The notes: a model not told the origin generated them from the letters alone. A stretch of DNA of 22,698 bases from an uncultured Acetatifactor sp. (GCA_904501885.1 CAJGCP010000034.1:1-22698), one strand, 5' to 3'; numbered from the stretch's first letter, positions 1 through 8,015 are shown. Translations and numbers: made by a program.

Positions 1-1
1 G

Positions 2-130
2 GAAAATGTAAAAGCCAATCTTCGTGGACAGTTGAATAGCATTACCGTAGAAAATGAGGATGGATCCAGAGAGAATCTTGGAGAAAAATTTGGAAAAAAT
101 CATGAGTTTTCAGGAAAAGAAAAGGATTAG
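2..130 (+). CDS. C-terminal end of an unidentified upstream gene (partial)
   Basis: The frame beginning at base 2 is open for 42 codons and ends at TAG 128-130; the other two forward frames close within 40 bases. Its tail is hydrophilic and rich in Asn, Glu, Gly and Lys (it opens ENVKANLRGQ and ends GKEKD). That suits a disordered C-terminus, but I recognise no family. It would overlap the next gene by 29 bases if that gene starts at 102, in keeping with the tight packing of this operon. It may also be a chance open frame, because the visible piece is short. Confidence 0.35.
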   Translation, partial: ENVKANLRGQLNSITVENEDGSRENLGEKFGKNHEFSGKEKD

Positions 131-668
131 ACAAGAAGCGTTGGCCAAGCGGGATCAAATTGGTTGGCTTCTTAGGAAGAAGGCGGAATATCAGCTGGTG
201 AGGAAAGTCGTTACATCGGAGGCCTTTCGAAGCGCAGAGAGTATCCTGTTATTTGCCGGTTGCGGCAGTGAAATTCCCACTAAAAGACTTATGAGCCTTG
301 CACTGCGTCGCGGCAAAAAGTTGTTTTTGCCAAGAGTTACGGATCCTTCTGATTCGCAAATGTCTTTCTTTTGTGTATCTGATTTAAAAGAACTACAACC
401 CGGGTATCAGGGGATTTTAGAGCCCACAGCGGAGGAATTGTTTGATGATTCTACAGCGGGAGAAGAAGTTTTAGTGTTTGTGCCCGGCGTGGCATTTGAT
501 GTGTCAGGAAGAAGGATTGGTTACGGAAAGGGATTTTATGATAAATTCCTGGATACGTATTCTCATCTACAGGATAAAACAATTGGATTGGGGTATCAAT
601 GTCAGATAGTGCCAAGGATTCCGGCTGAGGAACATGATATTCCTGTGAAAGAACTTTGGGTGTTTTAG
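102..668 (+). CDS. 5-formyltetrahydrofolate cyclo-ligase (5,10-methenyl-THF synthetase)
   Basis: This cytoplasmic enzyme converts 5-formyl-THF to 5,10-methenyl-THF using ATP, returning a stored folate to the one-carbon pool. Family marks are the basic N-terminal helix (KKRIRQEALAKRD), the GILEP substrate-loop segment, and the C-terminal ATP/Mg part VPGVAFD followed by GRRIGYGKGFYDKFL, then GLGYQCQIVPRIP near the end. From ATG 102 the product is 188 residues, a normal family length. An in-frame ATG at 54 would add 16 residues with no family counterpart and has no good ribosome site, so I prefer 102, preceded by GGAAAA. The gene sits 11 bases before proA, and the two are probably co-transcribed. 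B. subtilis calls its homologue yqgN. Confidence 0.9.
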   Translation: MSFQEKKRIRQEALAKRDQIGWLLRKKAEYQLVRKVVTSEAFRSAESILLFAGCGSEIPTKRLMSLALRRGKKLFLPRVTDPSDSQMSFFCVSDLKELQPGYQGILEPTAEELFDDSTAGEEVLVFVPGVAFDVSGRRIGYGKGFYDKFLDTYSHLQDKTIGLGYQCQIVPRIPAEEHDIPVKELWVF

Positions 669-671
669 AGG
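668..671 (+). promoter_or_regulatory. Ribosome binding site that sets the proA start
   Basis: GAGG lies 8 bases before ATG 680 and shares its first base with the stop codon of the preceding gene. It favours 680 over the in-frame ATG at 656, which lies inside that gene and has no comparable site. Confidence 0.6.
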
Positions 672-679
672 TAAGAAAT

Positions 680-1927
680 ATGAATTTGTTGAATGAAATG
701 GGCAAGAAAGCTTGTACGGCCAAATACCATTTGCAGAATTTATCTACTGAGAAAAAGAATGAAGTGCTGAAAAATGTGGCCCGGGGACTTGTTTCCAATG
801 CCCAAAGAATTTTGCACGCCAATGAAAAAGATATGGAAAACGGACGTAAGAACGGTATGTCCGCCGGGATGTTGGATCGTCTTTGTCTGAACTTCCAGAG
901 GATAGAAGCCATGGCAGATGGTCTTTTACAGGTGGCTCAGTTGCCGGATTGTATTGGCGAAGTGATGGAAACATCCGCCAGACCCAATGGGTTGGAGATT
1001 GTCAAAGTCAGAGTTCCCATGGGTGTTATTGGAATTATTTACGAGGCAAGACCGAATGTCACTGTGGATGCTTTTGGATTATGTTTTAAGACTTCCAATG
1101 CTGTGATCCTAAAAGGCGGAAGTGACGCCTTGTATTCTAATATCGAGATTGTGGCAGTGATTAGAGAAGTTTTGGAACATTGTCAGATTTCCCCGGATGC
1201 CATTCAATTGATTGAAGATACCAATCGGGCTACAACCGTGGAGTTTATGCGATTAAAAGAATATGTGGATTTACTCATTCCCCGAGGAAGCGCAAGGTTA
1301 ATTCAGAGTGTTGTAGAAAACAGCACCATTCCTGTCATTGAAACAGGCACCGGCAATTGCCATATTTATGTGGATAAGGATGCAGACCTATGTATGGCGG
1401 CACAGATTGTCTATAATGCCAAAACCCAGCGCATCGGTGTCTGCAATGCCTGTGAGTCCTTGGTGGTACACGAAGAAGTACGGGAGGCATTTTTGCCGGC
1501 CTTGGAGGCGGTTTTAGCCGAGAAAAAAGTAGAACTCCGTGGAGATGACAGAGCAGGGGAAGTATTGACAAATTGGATTCCCGCCACAGAAGAAGACTAT
1601 GCCACAGAATATTTAGACTACATTTTGTCAATTAAGACGGTAGACTCCCTGGAGGAAGCCATTGCCCATATCAATCATAACAATACCATGCATTCGGATT
1701 GTATTGTGACAGAGAATATGCAGACCGCAGAAGAGTTTCTAAATCAGGTGGATTCTGCTTGCGTATATTGGAATGCTTCTACCAGATTTACGGATGGTTT
1801 CGAATTTGGTTTTGGCGCAGAAATCGGCATCAGTACCCAGAAATTGCACGCAAGAGGTCCTATGGGCCTGAAAGAGCTGACCTCATATAAATATAAAATT
1901 TACGGAAATGGACAAGTAAGAAAATGA
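680..1927 (+). CDS. proA: Glutamate-5-semialdehyde dehydrogenase (gamma-glutamyl phosphate reductase)
   Basis: ProA carries out the second step of proline synthesis: NADPH-dependent reduction of gamma-glutamyl phosphate to glutamate-5-semialdehyde. The 415-residue product matches the family length (E. coli 417). It shows the aldehyde-dehydrogenase fold marks MGVIGIIYEARPNVT (about residues 114-128), the loop LKGGSDA, and the active-site segment RIGVCNACES with the expected catalytic Cys at about 255. The C-terminal FGFGAEIGIST and ARGPMGLKELTSYKY are typical. No proB lies inside the window; it could lie upstream. The stop codon overlaps the ATG of the hydrogenase gene (ATGA at 1924-1927), suggesting translational coupling. 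Confidence 0.95.
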   Translation: MNLLNEMGKKACTAKYHLQNLSTEKKNEVLKNVARGLVSNAQRILHANEKDMENGRKNGMSAGMLDRLCLNFQRIEAMADGLLQVAQLPDCIGEVMETSARPNGLEIVKVRVPMGVIGIIYEARPNVTVDAFGLCFKTSNAVILKGGSDALYSNIEIVAVIREVLEHCQISPDAIQLIEDTNRATTVEFMRLKEYVDLLIPRGSARLIQSVVENSTIPVIETGTGNCHIYVDKDADLCMAAQIVYNAKTQRIGVCNACESLVVHEEVREAFLPALEAVLAEKKVELRGDDRAGEVLTNWIPATEEDYATEYLDYILSIKTVDSLEEAIAHINHNNTMHSDCIVTENMQTAEEFLNQVDSACVYWNASTRFTDGFEFGFGAEIGISTQKLHARGPMGLKELTSYKYKIYGNGQVRK

Positions 1928-3423
1928 GCACCATGCGAGGCATTGATACGCCGTTAAAACAGCGTAGAAGACAAGTTTTTAAAGAGGTTGCCCGTCTGGC
2001 ATATACCTCTGAAAATTTAAAAGATGATATGGAAGCCCTTCCTTATAAAATCGTAGACTATGATGTTCCCAGATATTGGGAAAATGTGTATCGGGACAGA
2101 GCAATCGTCAGAGAGCAGATTCGCCTTGCCATGGGTATGAGTCTGAGAGTTGAAAACAGAGACCATCCCGGACATCTGACAGAGGGGCTTGAGGAGAGTA
2201 ATATCGATGAAAAATATTATGAACCTCCTTTGATGCAGGTAATTCCGTCTGCCTGCAATGCATGTCCTGAGAATATTTATGAAATCACAGATTCTTGTAT
2301 GGGTTGTGTGGCCCATCCCTGTCAGAGCGTTTGCCCTAGAAATGCGATTCGTATGGTAAATGGCAAATCAGTGATTGACCAGGATAAATGTATCCAATGC
2401 GGCAAATGCAAACAGGTTTGCCCCTATGATGCCATTTGTAATAAAAAGAGACCTTGTATGTATGCTTGTGGTGTCAATGCCATCAAATCTGATAAATCCG
2501 GAAGAGCATGCATTGATTCTGAGCAGTGTGTGTCCTGCGGAATGTGTATGGTGAGTTGTCCCTTCGGCGCCATCGCTGATAAATCCCAGATTTTCCAGTT
2601 GATACGCGCGATGCAGTCAGGGAGAGAAATCATTGCCCAGGTGGCACCGGCATTTGTTGGTCAATTTGGCCCTAAAGTGTCACCGGAAATGTTTAAGACG
2701 GCACTGAAGGAACTGGGATTTTCCCAAGTCTATGAGACGGCCATCGGGGCAGATTTAGGGCTGGTTGCAGAAGCGGAGCATTATGTGAATGAAGTTGCCA
2801 CCGGGAAACAGGAATTTGCCTTGACTTCATGTTGCCCCTCCTGGTCTGTGATGGCGAAAAGTTTATTCCCTGAGACCATTGATAAAATCAGCAATGAATT
2901 AACGCCTATGGTTGCCACTGCCCGTATGATTAAACAGGAACATCCCCACGCCCAGGTGGTATTTATTGGACCCTGTGCATCTAAGAAACTGGAAGCAAGT
3001 CGCAAATCCGTCCGGTCCGATGTGGATTTTGTTATCACCTTTGAAGAGTTGGCGGGCATGTTTGAAGCCAAGGGGATTCTGGTGGAAGAACTACAGGCAC
3101 TGGATACCATAGAAGATGCTTCATCCGCAGGGCGTGGATATGGCGTTGCCGGTGGTGTCGCCGGGGCCATAGAGAGTTATATTTGCAAGCATTATCCGGA
3201 AACAGAAGTGAAGATTGAACATGCGGAAGGGCTTTCCGAATGTAAAAAAATGTTGCTTTTGGCTAAAGCAGGCAAGATGAAAGGGTGTCTCATTGAAGGT
3301 ATGGCTTGCCCGGGTGGTTGTATCGCCGGGGCCGGAACCAACATTTCTATTCCCCAGGCGAAGCGGGAAGTTGATAAATTCAAGGCTCAGGCGAAAACAG
3401 ACTTGCCTATGTCGAACCAATAA
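1924..3423 (+). CDS. [FeFe] hydrogenase with multi-[4Fe-4S] N-terminal region
   Basis: Predicted soluble hydrogenase of 499 residues that interconverts protons and H2 with ferredoxin-type electrons. The H-cluster motifs are complete: TSCCPSW (301-307; C303 would be the proton-relay Cys and C304 a ligand), GPCASKKLEA (C351) and EGMACPGGCIAGAG (C462, C466). Upstream lie ferredoxin-like cysteine sets C125/128/133/137, C156/159/162/166 and C202/205/208/212, plus extra Cys at 111, 114, 172, 178, 182 and 196, so at least three [4Fe-4S] clusters are likely. The first ~105 residues carry no Cys and are not the [2Fe-2S] domain of the CpI type. L2 begins GPC instead of MPC and L3 ends AGAG instead of GGG, so I lean to a non-A subgroup (group B-like); the subgroup is inference. 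No maturase (hydEFG) is in the window. Confidence 0.88.
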   Translation: MSTMRGIDTPLKQRRRQVFKEVARLAYTSENLKDDMEALPYKIVDYDVPRYWENVYRDRAIVREQIRLAMGMSLRVENRDHPGHLTEGLEESNIDEKYYEPPLMQVIPSACNACPENIYEITDSCMGCVAHPCQSVCPRNAIRMVNGKSVIDQDKCIQCGKCKQVCPYDAICNKKRPCMYACGVNAIKSDKSGRACIDSEQCVSCGMCMVSCPFGAIADKSQIFQLIRAMQSGREIIAQVAPAFVGQFGPKVSPEMFKTALKELGFSQVYETAIGADLGLVAEAEHYVNEVATGKQEFALTSCCPSWSVMAKSLFPETIDKISNELTPMVATARMIKQEHPHAQVVFIGPCASKKLEASRKSVRSDVDFVITFEELAGMFEAKGILVEELQALDTIEDASSAGRGYGVAGGVAGAIESYICKHYPETEVKIEHAEGLSECKKMLLLAKAGKMKGCLIEGMACPGGCIAGAGTNISIPQAKREVDKFKAQAKTDLPMSNQ

Positions 3424-3449
3424 TGAACCCATAGAAAAGAGGAAAAAAT

Positions 3450-4904
3450 ATGAAAATCAGAACAAGATATGCGCCCAGCCCTACAGGAAGAATGCATGTT
3501 GGGAACTTACGATCTGCCCTGTATGAATTTTTGATTGCCAAGCATGACGGCGGAGATTTCATGCTTCGTATTGAAGATACAGACCAGGAACGATTTGTAG
3601 AAGGTGCCACAGAAATTATTTATCGTACCATGGAGAAGACAGGACTGATTCACGATGAAGGTCCTGATAAGGATGGCGGATATGGTCCTTATGTACAGAG
3701 CGAGAGAATGAAGACCGGCATTTATATGAAATATGCCAAGGAATTGATTGAAAAGGGAGAGGCATACTATTGTTTCTGTGATAAAGAAAGACTTGCCACG
3801 CTGAAGACAGAAGTGGTGGAAGGTAAGGAAATCACAGTATATGATAAGCATTGTCTTCATTTGAGTCCCGAAGAAGTGCAGGCAAACCTTGCGGCCGGCA
3901 TTCCTTTTGTTATCCGTCAGAATAACCCTGCGGAAGGTACTACTACCTTTCATGATGAATTATACGGCGATATTACTGTAGAAAATGCAGAATTAGATGA
4001 CATGATTTTGATTAAATCTGATGGTTATCCTACCTATAATTTTGCCAATGTAGTAGACGATCATACCATGAACATTACCCATGTGGTGCGAGGAAATGAA
4101 TATCTTTCTTCTTCCCCGAAATATGTGCGCTTGTATGAAGCGTTTGGTTGGGATGTTCCGGTGTATGTGCATTTGCCTTTGATTACCGACGAGAATCATA
4201 AAAAATTGTCTAAGAGAAGCGGACATTCTTCTTTTGAAGATCTTTTGGAACAAGGATTTGTTACAGAAGCCATTGTGAACTATATTGCACTTTTGGGTTG
4301 GAGTCCAGAAGATAACTGTGAGATTTTCACTTTAGATGAACTGATTGAAAAGTTTGATTATCATCGTATCAGTAAATCCCCTGCAGTTTTCGATATGGTA
4401 AAACTTCGCTGGATGAATGGTGAATATATCAAAGCAATGGATTTTGACACCTTCTATGAGATGGCAGAGCCCTTTATCAAAAATGTCATTACGAAGGAGT
4501 TGGATCTGAAGAAAATTGCAGCGATGGTAAAGACCAGAATCGAAGTACTGCCTGATATTGCGGAGCATATTGATTTCTTCCAGGAACTTCCTGAGTACAA
4601 CGTGGAAATGTACACACATAAGAAAATGAAAACTACCACTGAAACCTCGTTGTCTGTATTGAAAGAGGTATTGCCTTTGCTGGAAGCCCAGGAGGATTAC
4701 GGCAATGATGCGCTATATCAGATGTTGCTTGCGTATATTCAAGAGAAAGAATATAAGAATGGCTATGTGATGTGGCCTATTCGAACTGCAGCCAGCGGTA
4801 AGCAAATGACACCTGCCGGTGCCACGGAAATTTTGGAAGTGTTAGGAAAAGAAGAAACCATTCGAAGAATCAAAATAGGAATTGAGCTGTTAGAGAATGC
4901 TTGA
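3450..4904 (+). CDS. gltX: Glutamyl-tRNA synthetase
   Basis: Class I aminoacyl-tRNA synthetase that charges tRNA-Glu. It has 484 residues, standard for bacterial GluRS. The HIGH-type motif is HVGN (16-19) within APSPTGRMHVGNLRSAL, and the KMSKS-type loop is KLSKR (252-256). A zinc-type pattern resembling that of E. coli GluRS is visible: C108-x-C110, then Y131-x3-C135. The anticodon-binding C-terminal half follows. The start has a good site (AAGAGGA, about 7 bases before the ATG). Whether it is discriminating or also charges tRNA-Gln cannot be read from the sequence. The last 8 bases overlap the start of the helicase gene. Confidence 0.96.
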   Translation: MKIRTRYAPSPTGRMHVGNLRSALYEFLIAKHDGGDFMLRIEDTDQERFVEGATEIIYRTMEKTGLIHDEGPDKDGGYGPYVQSERMKTGIYMKYAKELIEKGEAYYCFCDKERLATLKTEVVEGKEITVYDKHCLHLSPEEVQANLAAGIPFVIRQNNPAEGTTTFHDELYGDITVENAELDDMILIKSDGYPTYNFANVVDDHTMNITHVVRGNEYLSSSPKYVRLYEAFGWDVPVYVHLPLITDENHKKLSKRSGHSSFEDLLEQGFVTEAIVNYIALLGWSPEDNCEIFTLDELIEKFDYHRISKSPAVFDMVKLRWMNGEYIKAMDFDTFYEMAEPFIKNVITKELDLKKIAAMVKTRIEVLPDIAEHIDFFQELPEYNVEMYTHKKMKTTTETSLSVLKEVLPLLEAQEDYGNDALYQMLLAYIQEKEYKNGYVMWPIRTAASGKQMTPAGATEILEVLGKEETIRRIKIGIELLENA

Positions 4905-6459
4905 TTATCGGCAACTTGACAGATATCAGCGAAAAGCTGTGTTGCACGGAGAGGGCCCGTTACTTGTGATAGCGGGCCCGGGCTCCGGCAAAACATTTAC
5001 TTTGATTCACCGGATTCTTTTCCTTCTTCAAAAGGGCATTTCACCTTCCAATATTCTAATGATTACCTATACAAACGAGGCAGCACAAACCATGCGTGCC
5101 CGTTTTCAATCGTTCTGTACACATGATGTGAAGGACCTGTTTATCGGGACGTTCCATTCATTCTTTTATCATATTCTGATACAACACCACCTGATACCAA
5201 AGAATTCAATTTTAACAAGTCTTGAAAAACTCAATATCATATTGTCTGTATTGCCATTATTTCTGGATGATTTTTCCGCAGAAAGCCGTAGAAATGAAGT
5301 TGCACATTCTTTTCTGCAAGCGATGGAGTATTATAAAAACAGTCTTGATATGGAAGGGGCATGCCTTCGTTTCGACCAAGAATATAGGGATGTGTTTCCT
5401 GCAATATTCGACACTTATGAAAAAATGAGATATCAATCAGGGAAAGTGGATTTTGATGATATGCAATATCACTGCTTTGTTTTTTTACGGGACAATCCTA
5501 ATGAGCGTGAGAGATTACAACATCAATATCCCTATATCCTTGTGGATGAATTTCAAGATATCAATCCTGTGCAATATGAGATTTTGAAATTGCTGTCCGG
5601 CAAATTCTGCAATACATTTGTAGTGGGAGATGACGATCAGGCCATCTACGGCTTTCGAGGTGCCGCTCCTGATATTATGACTTCTTTTTTGGAAGATTTT
5701 AACGCAAAACAAATCCAGCTTAGATACAATTATCGAAGCGAAAAAGACATTGTCGTAGGGTCGTTACGTTTGATACAGGAAAATCATAACAGAATACCCA
5801 AAAAACTACAGGCACAAAAGCAAACCCAAGAAAAAGGTTCGGTGGTCTGTAAACAATTCCTTCATGAAAGCCAACAAAATGCTTATTTGGTGGAACGAAT
5901 CCAAGAAAAATTAAAGCAGGGACACAGTTGTGCGGTGTTGTTTCGCACCAATCGTCATTTGCAAAAATTTATCAACTTTTATAAAGAGATAAATGATTTA
6001 TGCTCTTTATTGACTGTGCATGGAGCCAAAGGATTGGAATTTGACACGGTTTTCATTCCAAATTGTAATGAAGGGGTGTTCCCCTATGGATGGGAGAGAA
6101 AGACAGAAGAAACAGAAGAGGAACGGCGTATCTTTTATGTGGCAGTGACCAGGGCAAAAAAATGCCTGGAACTTTTGACATTGAAGGGAACGTCAAAAAG
6201 TCCCAGGCAAATTTCTAACTATTTAACGGCGTTTATTCCTCAACCAACTCGTCGAATTCACAATTGTCCAGGTACTCATCAAAAGCATCTGCAACAGCTT
6301 CATATTCGTCGTCATCGTCGATATAGTCAAGCACCGGTTCTTCGTTGGGGTCGTCGGGGTTTTCACTATATCTGTAAAACCATACCTCGCCATCTTCATT
6401 TTCTCCTTGTTCATCCAAAGGAAGAAGAACAATGTAATCTTTATCGCGAACGGGAATGA
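4897..6459 (+). CDS. Compact UvrD/PcrA-type ATP-dependent helicase with an antisense-derived tail
   Basis: Superfamily 1A DNA helicase. Motifs in order: Q motif LDRYQRKAV (7-15), Walker A AGPGSGKT (26-33), TYTNEAA (48-54), GTFHS (84-88), DEFQD (217-221), GDDDQAIYGFRG (234-245), NYRS (278-281), a motif-IV-like AVLFRTN (346-352), VHGAKGLEFDTVF (374-386) and EEERRIFYVAVTRAK (407-421). Only about 90 residues separate NYRS from VHGAKG, against roughly 280 in PcrA, so the 2B subdomain seems absent. The family-like end is KSPRQISNYL, near residue 443. The next ~75 residues run antisense over the DUF1292 gene, are basic and look unlike any helicase. The physiological role is unknown; repair or replication restart is inference. 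The start overlaps gltX by 8 bases. Confidence 0.8.
   Translation: MLDYRQLDRYQRKAVLHGEGPLLVIAGPGSGKTFTLIHRILFLLQKGISPSNILMITYTNEAAQTMRARFQSFCTHDVKDLFIGTFHSFFYHILIQHHLIPKNSILTSLEKLNIILSVLPLFLDDFSAESRRNEVAHSFLQAMEYYKNSLDMEGACLRFDQEYRDVFPAIFDTYEKMRYQSGKVDFDDMQYHCFVFLRDNPNERERLQHQYPYILVDEFQDINPVQYEILKLLSGKFCNTFVVGDDDQAIYGFRGAAPDIMTSFLEDFNAKQIQLRYNYRSEKDIVVGSLRLIQENHNRIPKKLQAQKQTQEKGSVVCKQFLHESQQNAYLVERIQEKLKQGHSCAVLFRTNRHLQKFINFYKEINDLCSLLTVHGAKGLEFDTVFIPNCNEGVFPYGWERKTEETEEERRIFYVAVTRAKKCLELLTLKGTSKSPRQISNYLTAFIPQPTRRIHNCPGTHQKHLQQLHIRRHRRYSQAPVLRWGRRGFHYICKTIPRHLHFLLVHPKEEEQCNLYRERE
6156..6209 (-). terminator. Intrinsic terminator of the DUF1292 gene, inside the helicase coding sequence
   Basis: Plus-strand TGCCTGG (6163-6169) pairs with CCAGGCA (6203-6209). 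After one mismatch, ACTTTT pairs with AAAAGT, and GAC (6177-6179) pairs with GTC (6192-6194); one A is bulged and the loop is 12 bases. On the minus strand this hairpin is followed by seven T (plus-strand A run 6156-6162), the normal form of a rho-independent terminator. It lies 24 bases beyond the minus-strand stop codon at 6233-6235. On the plus strand the hairpin has no T run. Confidence 0.75.
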
Positions 6460-6544
6460 TTGTAATGATTGCACAGTTAACAAATGTACCATCTTCCAAT
6501 TCTAATTCTACAGTCATTTCTTCATCTTCGTAGTCTTTTCTCAT
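6233..6544 (-). CDS. DUF1292 family protein
   Basis: Small, strongly acidic protein of 103 residues. The N-terminal half carries the DUF1292 pattern: VELELEDGTFVNCAIITII, then DKDYIVLLPLDE and GEVWFYRY. The tail is almost all Asp, Glu, Tyr and Ala (for example DYIDDDDEYEAVADAFDEYL). No function is established for this Firmicute family, which is often found near yrrK/mreB-type or tRNA-related genes elsewhere; I infer none here. The start has an excellent site (AAAAGGAGG, minus strand, 6557-6565), a promoter just upstream and an intrinsic terminator downstream, so it can act as a single-gene unit. Read-through from the capA-like gene 45 bases upstream is also possible. Its 3' part overlaps the helicase frame by 227 bases. 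Confidence 0.88.
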   Translation of the reverse strand: MRKDYEDEEMTVELELEDGTFVNCAIITIIPVRDKDYIVLLPLDEQGENEDGEVWFYRYSENPDDPNEEPVLDYIDDDDEYEAVADAFDEYLDNCEFDELVEE

Positions 6545-6582
6545 AAATCGGGAAACCTCCTTTTGGCAAATGCCTATATAGT

Positions 6583-6611
6583 ATTATACTTATTCTTCCA
6601 GAATTTTGCAA
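6583..6611 (-). promoter_or_regulatory. Sigma-A promoter for the DUF1292 gene
   Basis: On the minus strand, TTGCAA (plus 6606-6611) is followed after exactly 17 bases by a perfect TATAAT (plus 6583-6588). The -35 box lies within the last codons of the capA-like gene and the -10 just past its stop codon, about 38 bases before the DUF1292 ATG. Confidence 0.7.
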
Positions 6612-7888
6612 GAGTCTAGCACCCAATCGCCAAATATGGTTTCGCTGTTTTGCTGTAAATCACTTAAATGTAGCGGTACTTCCCCGTATTGCCATATACC
6701 ATGCCGGCTCGCCATTTCTTCGGTATATTCTTCCAGCAGGTAGATGTTTTCAACCCTAACCGGACCATATTTGTAATGACAAACCAAAGGGACTACACCG
6801 GTTTTGGTTTCCTCAATGTAAATATCAGTTTCTGTCACATGGAAGGTAACCCACGCCAAACCTTCTAACATGGTTAACGCCTGTTTTTGTGTGGATACAT
6901 AGTTACCCAGAGAGTAGTAACAAAGTACTTGGCGTCCGTCCTGAGAAGTGATCCATTCTATAGGCTGTGGAACATGGGGATGGGTTCCGACAATTAAATC
7001 TGCACCCGCATCTGCAATCTGTTGGGCAAATTTGGTTTGGTATGCGGATTGTTTGGGCTGATACTCTGTGCCCCAATGAGGTAATACTACGACCACATCC
7101 GCAATTTCACGGGCAGCTGCGATTTCTTCTAATACTTGAGGGTTTAGGCTGGTAAAATCCATGGCTCCGGTATCGGGATTCACATTACAAAGCATCTTTA
7201 ATCGGCCGTGATATTCCTTTGCCAAGGTGCCATGATTATTACTATAGGTGTAATTTAAAAATGCAAAGGTTTTGCCTTCTATTTCTAAGAGTGGAATTTC
7301 GGGTCCTAAGATAATCTCTGTATCTGCGGAAAGGTCCTCTTCAATACCGCATATCAAAATATCGGGATAATTTTCTTCCCAAAAGGCAAGACAGTTATTT
7401 AGTCCTTCCAACCCTTTGTCTGTGGCGTGGTTGGAGCCGTGCAACACCACATTGAACCCGGCTGCGGCAATGGCATCGCCCACTTCCGTGGGAGAGTTAA
7501 AAGCGGGATAACCGGAAAATCCCAAGTGATTTCCGCCTAAAATAGTCTCTTGATTAATCACATTTATTTCTGCTAAATCTAAGAAGGGTCTGATATTTTC
7601 AAATAAAAAACTATAATCGTAGGTGCCGTCTTCTTCCCGGCCTGTATTGATAACACCTAAATGCATCAAATTATCGCCCAGCGCAAGCAGGTTAATATCG
7701 TACTCCATAAAAGGTGTGGGCGTAGGCTCCGCTGTGGGCATCGGCGTGGGGGTGGGACTTTCCGTAGGAACTGCCCAAAAAGGAGAAAAGGTTCCCTGGC
7801 TGGCGGTATGGGTAAATAGCACAGTGGCAGCCATAACGACTCCCAACAGAGTAATCATCAGGGTAAGAAGTAAGGATTTCTTTTTCAT
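6590..7888 (-). CDS. CapA-family (PGA_cap) exported or membrane-anchored protein
   Basis: 432-residue protein of the poly-gamma-glutamate CapA/YwtB family, which has a metallophosphatase-like fold. An N-terminal Lys cluster and hydrophobic stretch (about 5-27) give a signal peptide or membrane anchor. A Pro/Thr linker follows (about 41-59, repeated PTP units), so the domain faces outside the cell. Conserved motifs are ALGDNLMH (69-76), NQE (112-114), GSNHATDKG (151-159), LPHWGTEY (269-276), GTHPHVPQPIEW (301-312) and SLGNY (326-330). No capB or capC lies nearby, so a role in a polyglutamate capsule is unlikely to be provable here; cell-wall or surface-polymer metabolism is the usual guess. 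The ribosome site AAAGGA precedes the ATG on the minus strand. Confidence 0.88.
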   Translation of the reverse strand: MKKKSLLLTLMITLLGVVMAATVLFTHTASQGTFSPFWAVPTESPTPTPMPTAEPTPTPFMEYDINLLALGDNLMHLGVINTGREEDGTYDYSFLFENIRPFLDLAEINVINQETILGGNHLGFSGYPAFNSPTEVGDAIAAAGFNVVLHGSNHATDKGLEGLNNCLAFWEENYPDILICGIEEDLSADTEIILGPEIPLLEIEGKTFAFLNYTYSNNHGTLAKEYHGRLKMLCNVNPDTGAMDFTSLNPQVLEEIAAAREIADVVVVLPHWGTEYQPKQSAYQTKFAQQIADAGADLIVGTHPHVPQPIEWITSQDGRQVLCYYSLGNYVSTQKQALTMLEGLAWVTFHVTETDIYIEETKTGVVPLVCHYKYGPVRVENIYLLEEYTEEMASRHGIWQYGEVPLHLSDLQQNSETIFGDWVLDSCKILEE

Positions 7889-7951
7889 AGAGGGTTCCTT
7901 TCCGACAGGTCATTTGTATCAAGATTTATTATGATTTTTTGGAATGTTGTC

Positions 7952-7979
7952 TTGTAATTTTTTATGTATTCATTATAAT
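7952..7979 (+). promoter_or_regulatory. Promoter for the DUF5662-like gene, in a divergent intergenic region
   Basis: TTGTAA (7952-7957), 16 bases, then TATAAT (7974-7979), with the gene start at 8016. The 127-base region 7889-8015 must also hold the minus-strand promoter of the capA-like gene. A weak candidate there is TTACAA, on the same bases as the plus-strand -35, then CATAAT (plus 7928-7933) at 18 bases. I see nothing else in this region. Confidence 0.55.
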
Positions 7980-8015
7980 AAAATTAAGGAAATTCGTAAA
8001 GAGGTTGAATAGAAA

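Noticed and set aside
451..912. 153-codon minus-strand open frame across the cyclo-ligase and proA
   Set aside because: Shadow of two well-supported genes in an operon; nothing supports translation.
7710..7770. Tandem repeat or CRISPR-like pattern
   Set aside because: The repeated bases simply encode the Pro/Thr linker of the CapA-family protein; there are no spaced identical repeats.
6590..7888. Polyglutamate capsule locus
   Set aside because: Only the CapA-like gene is present; no capB, capC or capD homologue lies in the window.
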